A DNA stretch of 42,821 nt from Clostridia bacterium. GTDB taxonomy: Bacteria > Bacillota > Clostridia > Oscillospirales > Acutalibacteraceae. The notes below the pieces were generated by a model. That model did no database searches, was not told where the DNA came from, and was given only the letters and a program-made list of their open reading frames with translations. Positions 9,281 to 16,608 of the stretch are shown here, in pieces; position 1 is the stretch's first letter, and each line of letters opens with the position of its first letter. The stretch lies in assembly GCA_017414705.1 (NCBI GenBank), contig JAFQKX010000021.1, forward strand, positions 1-42,821, given 5' to 3'. Position numbers and translations under genes: made by a program.

Positions 9281-9661
9281 TTATTCTTGGGGGAAGATCT
9301 GCTGCAACGCAGCCAAAACCTGCAGCTGATGCTCCGGCGGCAGTCTGCGATAAAGCAGCAAAAGGCTGGTCTCATCGATCTTTTGCGTCAGCAGTCCCTT
9401 CTCGTGTACCACCGAATTTTCCGCCAAAGGCTCTGCAGGACCCGCGGCAAAGCATTCCTTGGGCAGCATTTGATCCACCGATACCGAAAAGATGCCGGAC
9501 AACCGCATCAAACGATCCAGCTTGATATCGGTCGCACCGTTTTCAAAATAAGTATACGCGGAACGGTCTACGCCCAAAGCATCGGCAACCTGCTGTTGCG
9601 ACAGTCCGGACTGCTTGCGCAGCTCGCGGATGCGTTGTGCAATTAATTTTTTCATTTCCAT
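9281..9661 (-). CDS. XRE-family helix-turn-helix transcriptional regulator
   Basis: This 126-residue protein has an N-terminal Cro/C1-type helix-turn-helix (residues 3-58). Its motif SGLSQQQVADALGVDRSAYTYFENG contains the typical scaffold and recognition helices. The C-terminal half is short and helical, perhaps for dimerisation. The start chosen is ATG 9661, which has GGGAG 8 bases upstream; GTG 9670 would overlap that site. A TTGACA-17-TATAAT promoter lies immediately upstream. It is transcribed divergently from a candidate non-coding RNA, so it could control itself and that RNA (inference). Its targets are unknown. A terminator follows, so it is not obviously co-transcribed with dnaD. Confidence 0.85.
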   Translation of the reverse strand: MEMKKLIAQRIRELRKQSGLSQQQVADALGVDRSAYTYFENGATDIKLDRLMRLSGIFSVSVDQMLPKECFAAGPAEPLAENSVVHEKGLLTQKIDETSLLLLYRRLPPEHQLQVLAALQQIFPQE

Positions 9662-9696
9662 GGTCGTCACTCCCGCCCCTCTGATTGAACTATTTT

Positions 9697-9725
9697 ATTA
9701 TACTGTAAAAAAAGGGGAGTGTCAA
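9697..9725 (-). promoter_or_regulatory. Consensus sigma-A promoter of the XRE gene
   Basis: On the minus strand TTGACA (9725-9720) and TATAAT (9702-9697) are separated by 17 bases. Both hexamers match the consensus exactly. Confidence 0.8.
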
Positions 9726-9810
9726 TAGAATCGTTTGGAAAAAAGTCGAAAAAGGACAGCTCTTGTCATTTTCCATAAAAACCGAGTGTGTATTTCGTCA
9801 CCGTGCCCAA

Positions 9811-9839
9811 TTGACAGAGCAGGAAACTTTTGGTATAAT
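9811..9839 (+). promoter_or_regulatory. Consensus extended -10 promoter of the candidate ncRNA
   Basis: TTGACA at 9811-9816 and TATAAT at 9834-9839 are spaced by 17 bases, with an upstream TGG forming an extended -10. This is as strong as a vegetative promoter can look. The predicted transcript start is near 9846, at the 5' edge of a structured region rather than before a gene with a ribosome binding site. Confidence 0.82.
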
Positions 9840-9845
9840 AAGATC

Positions 9846-10078
9846 AAACAAGAAACCCCGAAGAAAACGGAAAGGCGGTGGATCCCGTGAACAGCGAGCA
9901 GACAAGTCATTTTCACGGCGGTCTGCCGTGCGGTTTCGTCGACCCGTTTGCTGCCTGAATACTTGGGAACAGTTAAATTTGTTGAGATGTCACGCACAGA
10001 CCGCCAGCCGGCGATCCGTGCGTATTTTTATGCACGCCGCTGCGTAAATAATAACGCACAGACCGTCTCGGGTTCTAT
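9846..10078 (+). ncRNA. Candidate structured non-coding RNA, about 230 nt
   Basis: The start is predicted from the promoter and the end from a closing stem that pairs 9851-9861 (AGAA..CCCGA) with 10068-10076 (TCGGGTTCT). Inside, 9917-9924 plus 9928-9932 pair with 9993-10005, giving 13 base pairs with a 3-nt bulge. The segment CAAGT (9903-9907), just 5' of that stem, can pair with ACTTG (9961-9965) in its loop, a pseudoknot. Two further hairpins follow: CGTGC/GCACG (10017-10036) and TGCGT/ACGCA (10041-10058). The 11-mer CGCACAGACCG occurs twice (9993-10003 and 10055-10065), so the 5' arm has two alternative partners. No convincing coding frame or 3' terminator is seen. It lacks signatures of SRP RNA, tmRNA and RNase P. 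Size would suit classes such as 6S or raiA, but I cannot identify it. Confidence 0.6.
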
Positions 10079-10134
10079 CAGTGGACAGGCTCTTGTGTTT
10101 TGAATTTAAAAAATCAGTCTACAGGGAGATTTTT

Positions 10135-11061
10135 ATGAAAGGCAATCAATATTTCAAGCTGTTTTCTATACTGTTGACGGTGCTTTTGTTGACTGCTTGT
10201 GCTGATTCTTCAAAGACACTTTCACAAATATCCTCTCAACAACAATTATCAACCGTTTCCGATTCACATGAGGATTTCCAAGACCAACAGGGACTCGTTA
10301 CTTTGACGACAGATTTCGATCAAGTTCATCTTAAAAATCAAACGGTATTATATTCTGCTTGGGGCAGATTCACAAAAGAAGGATATGAAGATCCGAATTT
10401 GTTACAGCAGCATTGTTGCTACATAACAGCAGACCTCAGCGTGAAACAAGAATCCTTTGAAACGGATCTCAATATGATCATATCTTTAAATGGAGAATTC
10501 ATCTTCAAAAAGATTGATACGATTTTACAGGCCGATGCGGATCGAATTACGGTAGGCTCTCTACACAGTGCGGATTTGAATGGCGACGGTTTGGATGAGT
10601 TGGTTTTAAATTTTTCGGTTGGAAACGGAAACACTGTAACGCGCATTTATAAAGTGACCCAAGATACAATTGATGTAATTTTTGATTTTGATGAGTTCAA
10701 TTCTTACGAATCCAATTTAATACAGAAGCTGGGATATTCCGTTTCGTTTATTAAAAACAAAAAAGCTGTTTTATCCAATAGCACTGTTGCACAATTCAAA
10801 AAAGAGATTGATTTGTCCGATCAATTTTTAGAGGAAGCGTTTGATCGCTTCGGTGTTTTAAAAGAGGAAGATGATCTGCGTGATTTATACGTGCAAACGA
10901 TTTATGAGTGCAAAATTTTTCCGAGCGAAACCAACGAAGTATTTCGATTTAACAGCACATTAATTTTGGGTACCGGATATTTTGCTACCGTACAAACGAC
11001 GGTTGCCCTGACAGCGGAAAACGAGTTAAAAGTATTGGATGCATTGGTTTTGAAAACTTAA
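10135..11061 (+). CDS. Lipoprotein of unknown function with a calcium-loop-like DxNGDG motif
   Basis: This 308-residue protein has a lipoprotein signal (hydrophobic residues 9-19, lipobox LLTAC with Cys22) and a Ser/Gln-rich linker. The globular region contains SADLNGDGLDELVLNF near residue 145, the pattern of FG-GAP/VCBS-type calcium-binding loops in beta-propeller surface proteins. The start chosen is ATG 10135 after a GGGAG site; an upstream GTG at 10081 lacks such a site and would destroy the signal peptide. Codon use is more AT-rich than in the neighbouring housekeeping genes, which suggests a separate history. It is followed by a repeat element and then a second lipoprotein gene. Function unknown. 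Confidence 0.75.
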   Translation: MKGNQYFKLFSILLTVLLLTACADSSKTLSQISSQQQLSTVSDSHEDFQDQQGLVTLTTDFDQVHLKNQTVLYSAWGRFTKEGYEDPNLLQQHCCYITADLSVKQESFETDLNMIISLNGEFIFKKIDTILQADADRITVGSLHSADLNGDGLDELVLNFSVGNGNTVTRIYKVTQDTIDVIFDFDEFNSYESNLIQKLGYSVSFIKNKKAVLSNSTVAQFKKEIDLSDQFLEEAFDRFGVLKEEDDLRDLYVQTIYECKIFPSETNEVFRFNSTLILGTGYFATVQTTVALTAENELKVLDALVLKT

Positions 11062-11221
11062 GCAGAAATCAATCCGAAGACGTTTTTGTGACTGATTTCA
11101 TTTGTGTTTTCGGATAACAATGAAAAAACGCGGGAGGGAGAGAGTCTTTTGTTTGTTGATCGGTTATATGGTCGAAATAATGTTTTAAGAAAAACTTTCA
11201 TCCCTTGCGTTACGTCAATCA

Positions 11222-11265
11222 GGGGCGGTTCTGTGATTGGCGCAGAACGCAAGAGAACCGTCCCC
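11222..11265. repeat. GC-rich inverted-repeat element, copy 1
   Basis: GGGGCGGTTCT (11222-11232) pairs with AGAACCGTCCCC (11254-11265) around a loop containing GATTGGCGCAGAACGCAAG. A closely similar stretch occurs at 12787-12830 and a shorter relative at 12182-12201. The GGGACGGTTC core resembles REP-like dispersed repeats seen in clostridial genomes (recollection of the type, not a search result). Confidence 0.7.
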
Positions 11266-11298
11266 TTGTGTTGTTTGGTTTATTAAGAAGGGTTGATC

Positions 11299-12174
11299 AT
11301 GAAAAGGTTTTTAACGTTACTGATCGTGTTATCCGTTTCATTGTTTTGTTTCGGTGCTTGTGCCGACCCGTCCTTTGAATTCCATTTTTTGACCGATGAA
11401 CAATTGAACATAGGAGATGAAATGACCAAAGGGGAAACCTTTGGATTAAGGACATTTCAAACTCAGAAACAAAAAGATCCCTCGTTGAAAAAGGACATGA
11501 AAAAGTTGCCGCACGATGGTGCAAGAGTTTGGTACGAATGCACAGAAATCACTGTGGATCAAAATCAAAATCCAATTTTTTACGGTTCGTATGATACTTA
11601 TCAAAATGAGATCGTGGAGGCGGAGTATCTTCATTCCACGGATGTTTTATGTTTCTATTTTAAGTCGTTTCCGCAGTCTGCAGATCATGGAAAAGGAATT
11701 GCTGACCACAAAGCAAAACAAATTGCAGAGGATTTTTTGAAGGCAGTTATGTCGGAAGAAAAATTTTCACAGTTTACTTATGTCGAAACGGAATCAACAC
11801 AGCGTGATTCGGTTAGTGTTGCCTATATGCGTTATATTCATGGATACCTTACGGATGAAAGACTTTCGGTAACGGTTCATCCCTGTGGTGAGGTAGCTTC
11901 TTACAACGGAAAGAATTTGTATAAGTATGATAAGTTAGAATCCCGCATCAAAAAAGAGACGTTGGAACAGGCTGAACGGGAATTAAAAGCAGGCATCGAT
12001 GCTTTGAATTTGAAAAACGTCCGTCAAGGAGATGCTGTCATCATTACCAATTCTCAAGGGAAACTGTTTTTAAGGATTTCTATCTTTCACGATATAGAGC
12101 TTTCCAAAGGCAATACGGTCTCGGCAGACAAGCAATTCTACGTTAATCTCGAGAAAGTCGAACCGTTGGCATAA
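11299..12174 (+). CDS. Lipoprotein of unknown function
   Basis: This 291-residue protein has a lipoprotein signal (hydrophobic residues 4-18, lipobox FGAC with Cys21). No family is recognised. The body is hydrophilic and Lys/Glu-rich, with a segment (about residues 136-205) that could be a PepSY-like or similar small alpha/beta domain, judged only from the alternation of hydrophobic residues. The start chosen is ATG 11299, which has GAAGGG 6 bases upstream; an in-frame TTG at 11293 lies too close to that site. It sits between two repeat elements in an AT-rich three-gene cluster with another lipoprotein and a membrane protein, which suggests a cell-surface assembly. Function unknown. Confidence 0.75.
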   Translation: MKRFLTLLIVLSVSLFCFGACADPSFEFHFLTDEQLNIGDEMTKGETFGLRTFQTQKQKDPSLKKDMKKLPHDGARVWYECTEITVDQNQNPIFYGSYDTYQNEIVEAEYLHSTDVLCFYFKSFPQSADHGKGIADHKAKQIAEDFLKAVMSEEKFSQFTYVETESTQRDSVSVAYMRYIHGYLTDERLSVTVHPCGEVASYNGKNLYKYDKLESRIKKETLEQAERELKAGIDALNLKNVRQGDAVIITNSQGKLFLRISIFHDIELSKGNTVSADKQFYVNLEKVEPLA

Positions 12175-12181
12175 TCAATCC

Positions 12182-12201
12182 GGGAACCGTCCCCTGATTG
12201 G
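12182..12201. repeat. GC-rich repeat element, short copy
   Basis: GGGAACCGTCCCCTGATTGG shares the AACCGTCCCCT core with copy 1 and the GATTGG motif with copies 1 and 2. With the preceding CAATC it can form a small hairpin. It lies between the second lipoprotein gene and the membrane-protein gene. Confidence 0.55.
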
Positions 12202-12228
12202 CTTTGATTCTGTTACAGGAGAAAATTT

Positions 12229-12777
12229 ATGAGCAATAAGATGATTGAAAATCAGAAAAATAAAAAACGCATTCAAATAATACCGATTATAATGGGTGTT
12301 GTTGTATTGGTTTCGTTGCTTTTTTTGATTGCTTCACAGTTTGCTGCATGGAATCTCACTTATTTGTATCAAAAGATTGCATGGAATCAATCGGATAAAA
12401 TTTGGCTGGTGACCGATAAGCGACAAGTCAACAATGTAGATAAGATCGTCATGGAGATTGATGGGAAAAAGACCGAATTGACGGATCAAACTTTGATTCG
12501 CACTTTATCTCGTCAGGCAGTGATCGGGGATGGTACCTCTTTCTGGCATAAAGGTCGAATCCAAACGGTATTTTATCTGTATGATAACAACGAGATCATA
12601 CGAACGGTGGTCAAATATCGCGATGAAAACTATACCGCTAAGATCATTGCCGGGACACAAGAAGATCTGAACGAAGGGCGCGGGTTGGGATACATTACGT
12701 TGTCTTCGGAAACGGTGGAGCAAATTGAGCAATTGATCGCGCAGCAGGCGGCGGAAAAAGCAGAAACTTCTCAATAA
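12229..12777 (+). CDS. Single-span membrane protein of unknown function
   Basis: This 182-residue protein has a Lys-rich N-terminus, one transmembrane helix (about residues 16-38, IIPIIMGVVVLVSLLFLIAS) and a predicted extracytoplasmic region of about 140 residues ending in a Gln/Ala/Glu-rich tail. No family is recognised. The ATG has an AGGAG site 8 bases upstream. It is third in a cluster with two lipoprotein genes and is followed by a repeat copy and a terminator. The shared low-GC character and surface location suggest the three products work together (inference). Confidence 0.72.
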   Translation: MSNKMIENQKNKKRIQIIPIIMGVVVLVSLLFLIASQFAAWNLTYLYQKIAWNQSDKIWLVTDKRQVNNVDKIVMEIDGKKTELTDQTLIRTLSRQAVIGDGTSFWHKGRIQTVFYLYDNNEIIRTVVKYRDENYTAKIIAGTQEDLNEGRGLGYITLSSETVEQIEQLIAQQAAEKAETSQ

Positions 12778-12786
12778 GATTCAATT

Positions 12787-12830
12787 GGGGGCGATTCTGT
12801 GATTGGCGCAGAACACAAGAGAACGGTTGT
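12787..12830. repeat. GC-rich inverted-repeat element, copy 2 (degenerate)
   Basis: This copy keeps TTCTGTGATTGGCGCAGAAC and CAAGAGAAC from copy 1 with one base changed between them, but its 3' arm is degraded. It lies immediately after the third gene of the lipoprotein cluster. Confidence 0.65.
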
Positions 12831-12881
12831 TGCGCAGCTCGTTGTAAAAAGGGGAGAGTTCCCTCGAAATTTTTAGCTTTT

Positions 12882-12911
12882 ATCCCGTGGGCGTTTGCCC
12901 GCGGGATTTTT
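12882..12911 (+). terminator. Rho-independent terminator of the lipoprotein cluster
   Basis: ATCCCGTGGGC (12882-12892) and GCCCGCGGGAT (12897-12907) form a stem with one mismatch and a 4-base loop, followed by TTTTTGATTT. Confidence 0.85.
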
Positions 12912-12960
12912 GATTTGTTCACTTTTTTATCAATTTCAGCCGTTAAGTTTGTTAAAAAGA

Positions 12961-12989
12961 TTGACAAATCGCCCTTTTTGTTGCATAAT
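12961..12989 (+). promoter_or_regulatory. Promoter of the aconitase-rex operon
   Basis: TTGACA (12961-12966) and CATAAT (12984-12989) are separated by 17 bases. The predicted transcript start (about 12996) lies just before a Rex-type operator. Confidence 0.8.
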
Positions 12990-12999
12990 AGAAAGTACA

Positions 13000-13017
13000 T
13001 TGTTAAATTTTGAACAG
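13000..13017. promoter_or_regulatory. Near-consensus Rex operator
   Basis: TTGTTAAATTTTGAACAG matches the Firmicute Rex consensus TTGTTAA-N4-TTAACAA at 12 of 14 defined positions. It lies just downstream of the -10 box, where a repressor would block transcription, and rex is the second gene of this operon. The match is seen directly; the regulatory role is inference from known Rex biology. Confidence 0.72.
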
Positions 13018-13030
13018 CGAGGCGAGAATT

Positions 13031-14965
13031 GTGGGTTACACATTAGCACAAAAGATTATCCGTGCCCATTGCGTGGAGGGTACCATGCAGGTCGGCGAGG
13101 ATATCGCATTAAAGATCGACCAAACTCTGACGCAGGATGCCACCGGCACCATGGCGTATCTGGAGTTTGAGGCCATGGGCGTCGAGCGCGTCAAGACCGA
13201 GCGCAGCGTGGCGTACATTGACCATAATACGCTGCAAAGCGGCTTTGAAAATGCCGACGATCATCGGTTTATTCAGTCGATTGCCAAAAAGCACGGCATT
13301 TATTTCAGCCGTCCCGGTAACGGCATCTGCCATCAGGTACATCTGGAGCGCTTCGGCGCACCCGGCAAGACGCTGATCGGCTCCGACAGCCATACCCCCA
13401 CCGGCGGCGGGATCGGTATGCTGGCATTCGGTGCCGGCGGTCTGGACGTGGCGGTTGCCATGGGCGGCGGTGCTTATCATATCACCATGCCCAAAATGGT
13501 GCGCATCAACCTGACCGGAAAACTGTCGGGTTGGGTGGCTGCCAAGGATATTATTTTGGAAGTGCTGCGCCGTATGAGCGTTAAGGGCGGCGTTGGCAAG
13601 ATCATCGAATACGGCGGCGAGGGCGTCAAGACCTTGTCGGTTCCCGAGCGCGCCACCATCACTAACATGGGTGCCGAGCTGGGTGCCACCACCTCGATCT
13701 TCCCCTCCGATGAGATCACCAAGGCGTTTTTGGAAGCGCAGGGACGCGGCGACGTTTACGTAGAGCTGGCCCCCGATGCCGACGCGGTGTACGATGAGGT
13801 CATTGACATTGATCTGTCCAAGATCGAGCCTGCTGCCGCTATGCCGCACAGCCCCGACAACGTCAAGAGTGTGCGCGAGATCGGCCCCATCAAGGTCGAT
13901 CAGGTCTGCATCGGCTCCTGCACTAACTCGTCCTTGCTGGATATGATGAAGGTTGCTGCCATCCTGCGCGGCAAGACGGTGGCGGAAAGCGTTTCGCTCT
14001 CCATCGCCCCCGGCTCCAAGCAGGTGTACAATATGCTGGCACAAAACGGCGCGTTGGCGGATCTCATTGCTGCCGGTGCCCGCATTCTGGAATGCGCCTG
14101 CGGCCCCTGCATCGGTATGGGTCAGTCGCCTAACTCCGCAGGTGTTTCCCTGCGCACCTTCAACCGCAACTTTGAAGGCCGCAGCGGTACTGCTGACGGT
14201 CAGGTCTATCTGGTCAGCCCCGAGGTGGCTGCCGCTTCCGCCCTTACCGGCGTGCTGACCGATCCGCGCGCGTTGGGTGACGAGCCGCAGATCACACAGC
14301 CCAAGGAATTCCTCATCAACGATAATATGATCGTCGAGCCGGCTTCGGTAGAGGATGCCAAGGACATTGAGATCCTGCGTGGCCCTAACATCAAGCCCTT
14401 CCCCAAGACGCAGCCTATGCCCGCCGAGATTTGTGCCGAGGCGGTGCTCAAGGTGGGCGACAACATCACCACCGACCACATTATGCCGGCAGGTGCCAAG
14501 ATCTTGCCCTACCGCTCCAATATTCCTTATCTGTCCAATTTCTGCTTCGGCGTATGCGATACTACCTTCCCCGAGCGCGCCAAGGCAGCCGGTACCGGCT
14601 TTGTCATCGGCGGCGCCAACTACGGTCAAGGCTCCTCGCGTGAGCACGCCGCATTGGTTCCGTTGTATCTGGGCATCCGTGCCGTCATCGTCAAGTCCTT
14701 TGCCCGTATCCATTGCGCCAACCTGGTCAATGCAGGTATTCTGCCGCTGACCTTTGCCAATGAGGCGGATTATGACCGCGTTTCGCAGGGAGACCGTCTG
14801 TGCCTGCCCGATGTACGCGCCCGCCTGCAAAAGGGTGAGGCTCTGACCTTGGTCAATGAGACCACCGGTGAGACCATCGAGCTTGCCCACGCGCTGTCCG
14901 ACCGTCAGGTGCAGATCCTGTTGTGCGGCGGATTGCTGGATTATACCCGCGAACAAAACGGATAG
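13031..14965 (+). CDS. Aconitate hydratase (single-chain aconitase-like)
   Basis: This 644-residue protein combines the Fe-S catalytic domains and the C-terminal swivel domain of aconitases. It has a CIGSCTNSS motif near residue 294 and ACGPCIGMGQSP near residue 357, which supply the three [4Fe-4S] cysteines. It also has SDSHTPTGGGIGMLAFGAGG near residue 118 and the swivel-domain loop YGQGSSREHAAL near residue 530. It should interconvert citrate and isocitrate in the cytoplasm. The length and motifs fit the short Aquifex/Clostridium-type aconitase; 3-isopropylmalate dehydratase is unlikely because that enzyme is usually split into two subunits. GTG 13031 is preferred as start because it has GAGG 8 bases upstream; TTG 13010 falls inside the Rex operator. 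It is co-transcribed with rex. Confidence 0.9.
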   Translation: MGYTLAQKIIRAHCVEGTMQVGEDIALKIDQTLTQDATGTMAYLEFEAMGVERVKTERSVAYIDHNTLQSGFENADDHRFIQSIAKKHGIYFSRPGNGICHQVHLERFGAPGKTLIGSDSHTPTGGGIGMLAFGAGGLDVAVAMGGGAYHITMPKMVRINLTGKLSGWVAAKDIILEVLRRMSVKGGVGKIIEYGGEGVKTLSVPERATITNMGAELGATTSIFPSDEITKAFLEAQGRGDVYVELAPDADAVYDEVIDIDLSKIEPAAAMPHSPDNVKSVREIGPIKVDQVCIGSCTNSSLLDMMKVAAILRGKTVAESVSLSIAPGSKQVYNMLAQNGALADLIAAGARILECACGPCIGMGQSPNSAGVSLRTFNRNFEGRSGTADGQVYLVSPEVAAASALTGVLTDPRALGDEPQITQPKEFLINDNMIVEPASVEDAKDIEILRGPNIKPFPKTQPMPAEICAEAVLKVGDNITTDHIMPAGAKILPYRSNIPYLSNFCFGVCDTTFPERAKAAGTGFVIGGANYGQGSSREHAALVPLYLGIRAVIVKSFARIHCANLVNAGILPLTFANEADYDRVSQGDRLCLPDVRARLQKGEALTLVNETTGETIELAHALSDRQVQILLCGGLLDYTREQNG

Positions 14966-14977
14966 GAGATTTTTGTT

Positions 14978-15613
14978 ATGCCGAAACTCGGAAACGTATC
15001 CCTGGCAGTCATTAAGCGAATGCCTCGCTATTACCGTTTTTTGGGCGATCTTGCACAGCAGGGAATGGAGCGTATTTCCTCCCGCGAGCTGTCTAACCGT
15101 ATGGGACTGACCGCAAGTCAGATCCGTCAGGATCTCAACTGCTTCGGCGGCTTCGGTCAGCAGGGCTATGGCTATAACGTGCATCAGCTGCAGCAGGAGA
15201 TCGGGCAGATCCTGGGGCTCAATAAACGCCGCAAGGTCATTATTATCGGCGTGGGCAACATCGGCCGCAGTATGGCAATGTATATGACCTATGAATTCCC
15301 CGCCTTTGAGATCATCGGGATGTTTGACCGCAAGGAATCCCTGGCAGGACAGATCCTGCTGGGTCAGCCGGTGCGACCCATCCGACAGCTGGATGAATTT
15401 TGCCGCGAGACCCGCCCCGATATTGCCGCACTTTGCCTGCCCACCGCTGCTGCGCCCGAGATCGCCGCGCAGCTGCACGAGCTGGGTGTGCGCGGGGTGC
15501 TCAATTTCACCCAATATGACGTGGGACTCAATTATCCCGAAATGGACGTGGAAAACATCCATCTCAACGATTCGTTTATGACGCTTTGTTATAAGCTCAA
15601 CCGCGAGAGATAA
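14978..15613 (+). CDS. rex: Redox-sensing transcriptional repressor Rex
   Basis: This 211-residue protein has an N-terminal winged helix (residues 1-80, with SSRELSNRMGLTASQIRQDLNCFGGFGQQGYGY). A Rossmann domain follows with the NAD(H)-binding motif IIGVGNIGRSMA near residue 88. The conserved C-terminal FTQYDV segment precedes the final swapped helix. Rex senses the NADH/NAD+ ratio and represses fermentative and respiratory genes when NADH is low. The ATG has an AGGAG site. It lies 12 bases after the aconitase gene, and the operon carries a Rex operator, which suggests autoregulation and redox control of aconitase. Confidence 0.95.
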   Translation: MPKLGNVSLAVIKRMPRYYRFLGDLAQQGMERISSRELSNRMGLTASQIRQDLNCFGGFGQQGYGYNVHQLQQEIGQILGLNKRRKVIIIGVGNIGRSMAMYMTYEFPAFEIIGMFDRKESLAGQILLGQPVRPIRQLDEFCRETRPDIAALCLPTAAAPEIAAQLHELGVRGVLNFTQYDVGLNYPEMDVENIHLNDSFMTLCYKLNRER

Positions 15614-15623
15614 AGGAGAGCGT

Positions 15624-16421
15624 ATGAGACAGCTTTATGCCGAGGGCGCTTTTGCCCCCATTCCCGTCAGCGGCGGCTTTGTGTTTATTGCGCAGCAGCC
15701 GTCCAAGGAGGAGACCGATCCGCTTGCCGCGGTGCAGGATGCCGATCCCGTCAAGGACGAAGCAGCACAGACCGAGCCCGTCGAGGGCGAGGAGCAGGAA
15801 TCCGAGACCGCCGAGGTCGAGCAGGAGACCGTGCCGCAGACCGTGAAGGTTGGCTACAAGATCTACCGTATGGAAGAAAACACCGTCAACCCCGTCACCC
15901 GCAGCGTCTATTTGTTGTCCAAATTCGGCATCAACTACGACCTGTTCCAGCATAATTACAAGCACTATATTCTCTGCAAGATCATTCCGTTGTCCTCCAA
16001 GCAGCAGCTGGTCATTGAACCGGACGGTCAGGCGCGCATCGTGCAGTCGGGCGACAAGCTCAATTGGATCGGCAATCTTTGCTTTGAGGAGGAGCCGCCC
16101 TGCGGCGTCTACCTCAACGGAAACGATCTGTGGCTCAGCTACACCAAAGCAGGTGCCGTGGTGCGCTACGATATCCGCAGCATGCATCAGGAAATGCGCA
16201 TCGGCGGCGGAAGAGGACAGCGCTTTGCCGACCCCGAGGGCGTTTGGGCAGACGACAACAGCGTGCTGATCTGCGCTACGGCGGAAAACCGTATCGTGCG
16301 GCTGGATCTGAATTCCTTTGAGTTGACTACCCACCGCGAGTTTGACGAACCGGTGCGTACCTATTTCCGCATTGATCAAAATGAGATCGTCCAGCTCGAC
16401 TCCGGCTTTTACGTTTTATAA
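15624..16421 (+). CDS. Unknown protein with acidic linker and beta-rich C-terminal domain
   Basis: This 265-residue protein has a short N-terminal segment (residues 1-25). A very acidic low-complexity stretch rich in Glu, Val and Gln follows (about residues 27-73), then a beta-rich region with repeated strand-turn patterns such as DPEGVWADDNSVLICATAENRIVRLDL that recall beta-propeller blades. There is no signal peptide or membrane span. It starts 10 bases after rex with a clear AAAGGAG site, so it belongs to the aconitase-rex operon. I do not recognise the family. Confidence 0.75.
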   Translation: MRQLYAEGAFAPIPVSGGFVFIAQQPSKEETDPLAAVQDADPVKDEAAQTEPVEGEEQESETAEVEQETVPQTVKVGYKIYRMEENTVNPVTRSVYLLSKFGINYDLFQHNYKHYILCKIIPLSSKQQLVIEPDGQARIVQSGDKLNWIGNLCFEEEPPCGVYLNGNDLWLSYTKAGAVVRYDIRSMHQEMRIGGGRGQRFADPEGVWADDNSVLICATAENRIVRLDLNSFELTTHREFDEPVRTYFRIDQNEIVQLDSGFYVL

Positions 16422-16470
16422 GCAAAAGTACTGGACAAACCCGTCGTGTCGTTAGCGGAGTTAAATTCAA

Positions 16471-16502
16471 ACCGACCGTCAACAATTTTGTTGACGGTCG
16501 GT
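16471..16502. terminator. Perfect 15-bp inverted repeat, possible terminator
   Basis: ACCGACCGTCAACAA (16471-16485) is perfectly repeated in inverse orientation at 16488-16502, with a two-base centre. It follows the rex operon and precedes the convergent restriction endonuclease gene. There is no good T tract on the plus strand, so termination is plausible but not certain. Confidence 0.5.
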
Positions 16503-16608
16503 TGATATATTATAGGGGGTGGACCACTGACCAATAGTGTTTATGCATACAAATGCGATGCTGTTTCTCTCTTGAAAGAGTGCATAATATCAGTTCCATC
16601 TTTGAAAG

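Noticed and set aside
9763-10047. 94-codon open frame covering the promoter and part of the candidate RNA
   Set aside because: It starts upstream of the consensus promoter, has no ribosome binding site, and overlaps base-paired structure that explains the region better.
13109-15562. 817-codon open frame on the minus strand
   Set aside because: It lies opposite aconitase and rex, whose motifs are unambiguous. Its translation is Gly/Ala/His-rich without domain signatures and it has no ribosome binding site; it is a shadow of GC-rich codon use.
16471-16502. Perfect 15-bp dyad considered as a site-specific recombination or attachment site of the restriction cassette
   Set aside because: No second copy was seen on the other side of the cassette and no integrase is present; a transcription hairpin is the simpler reading.
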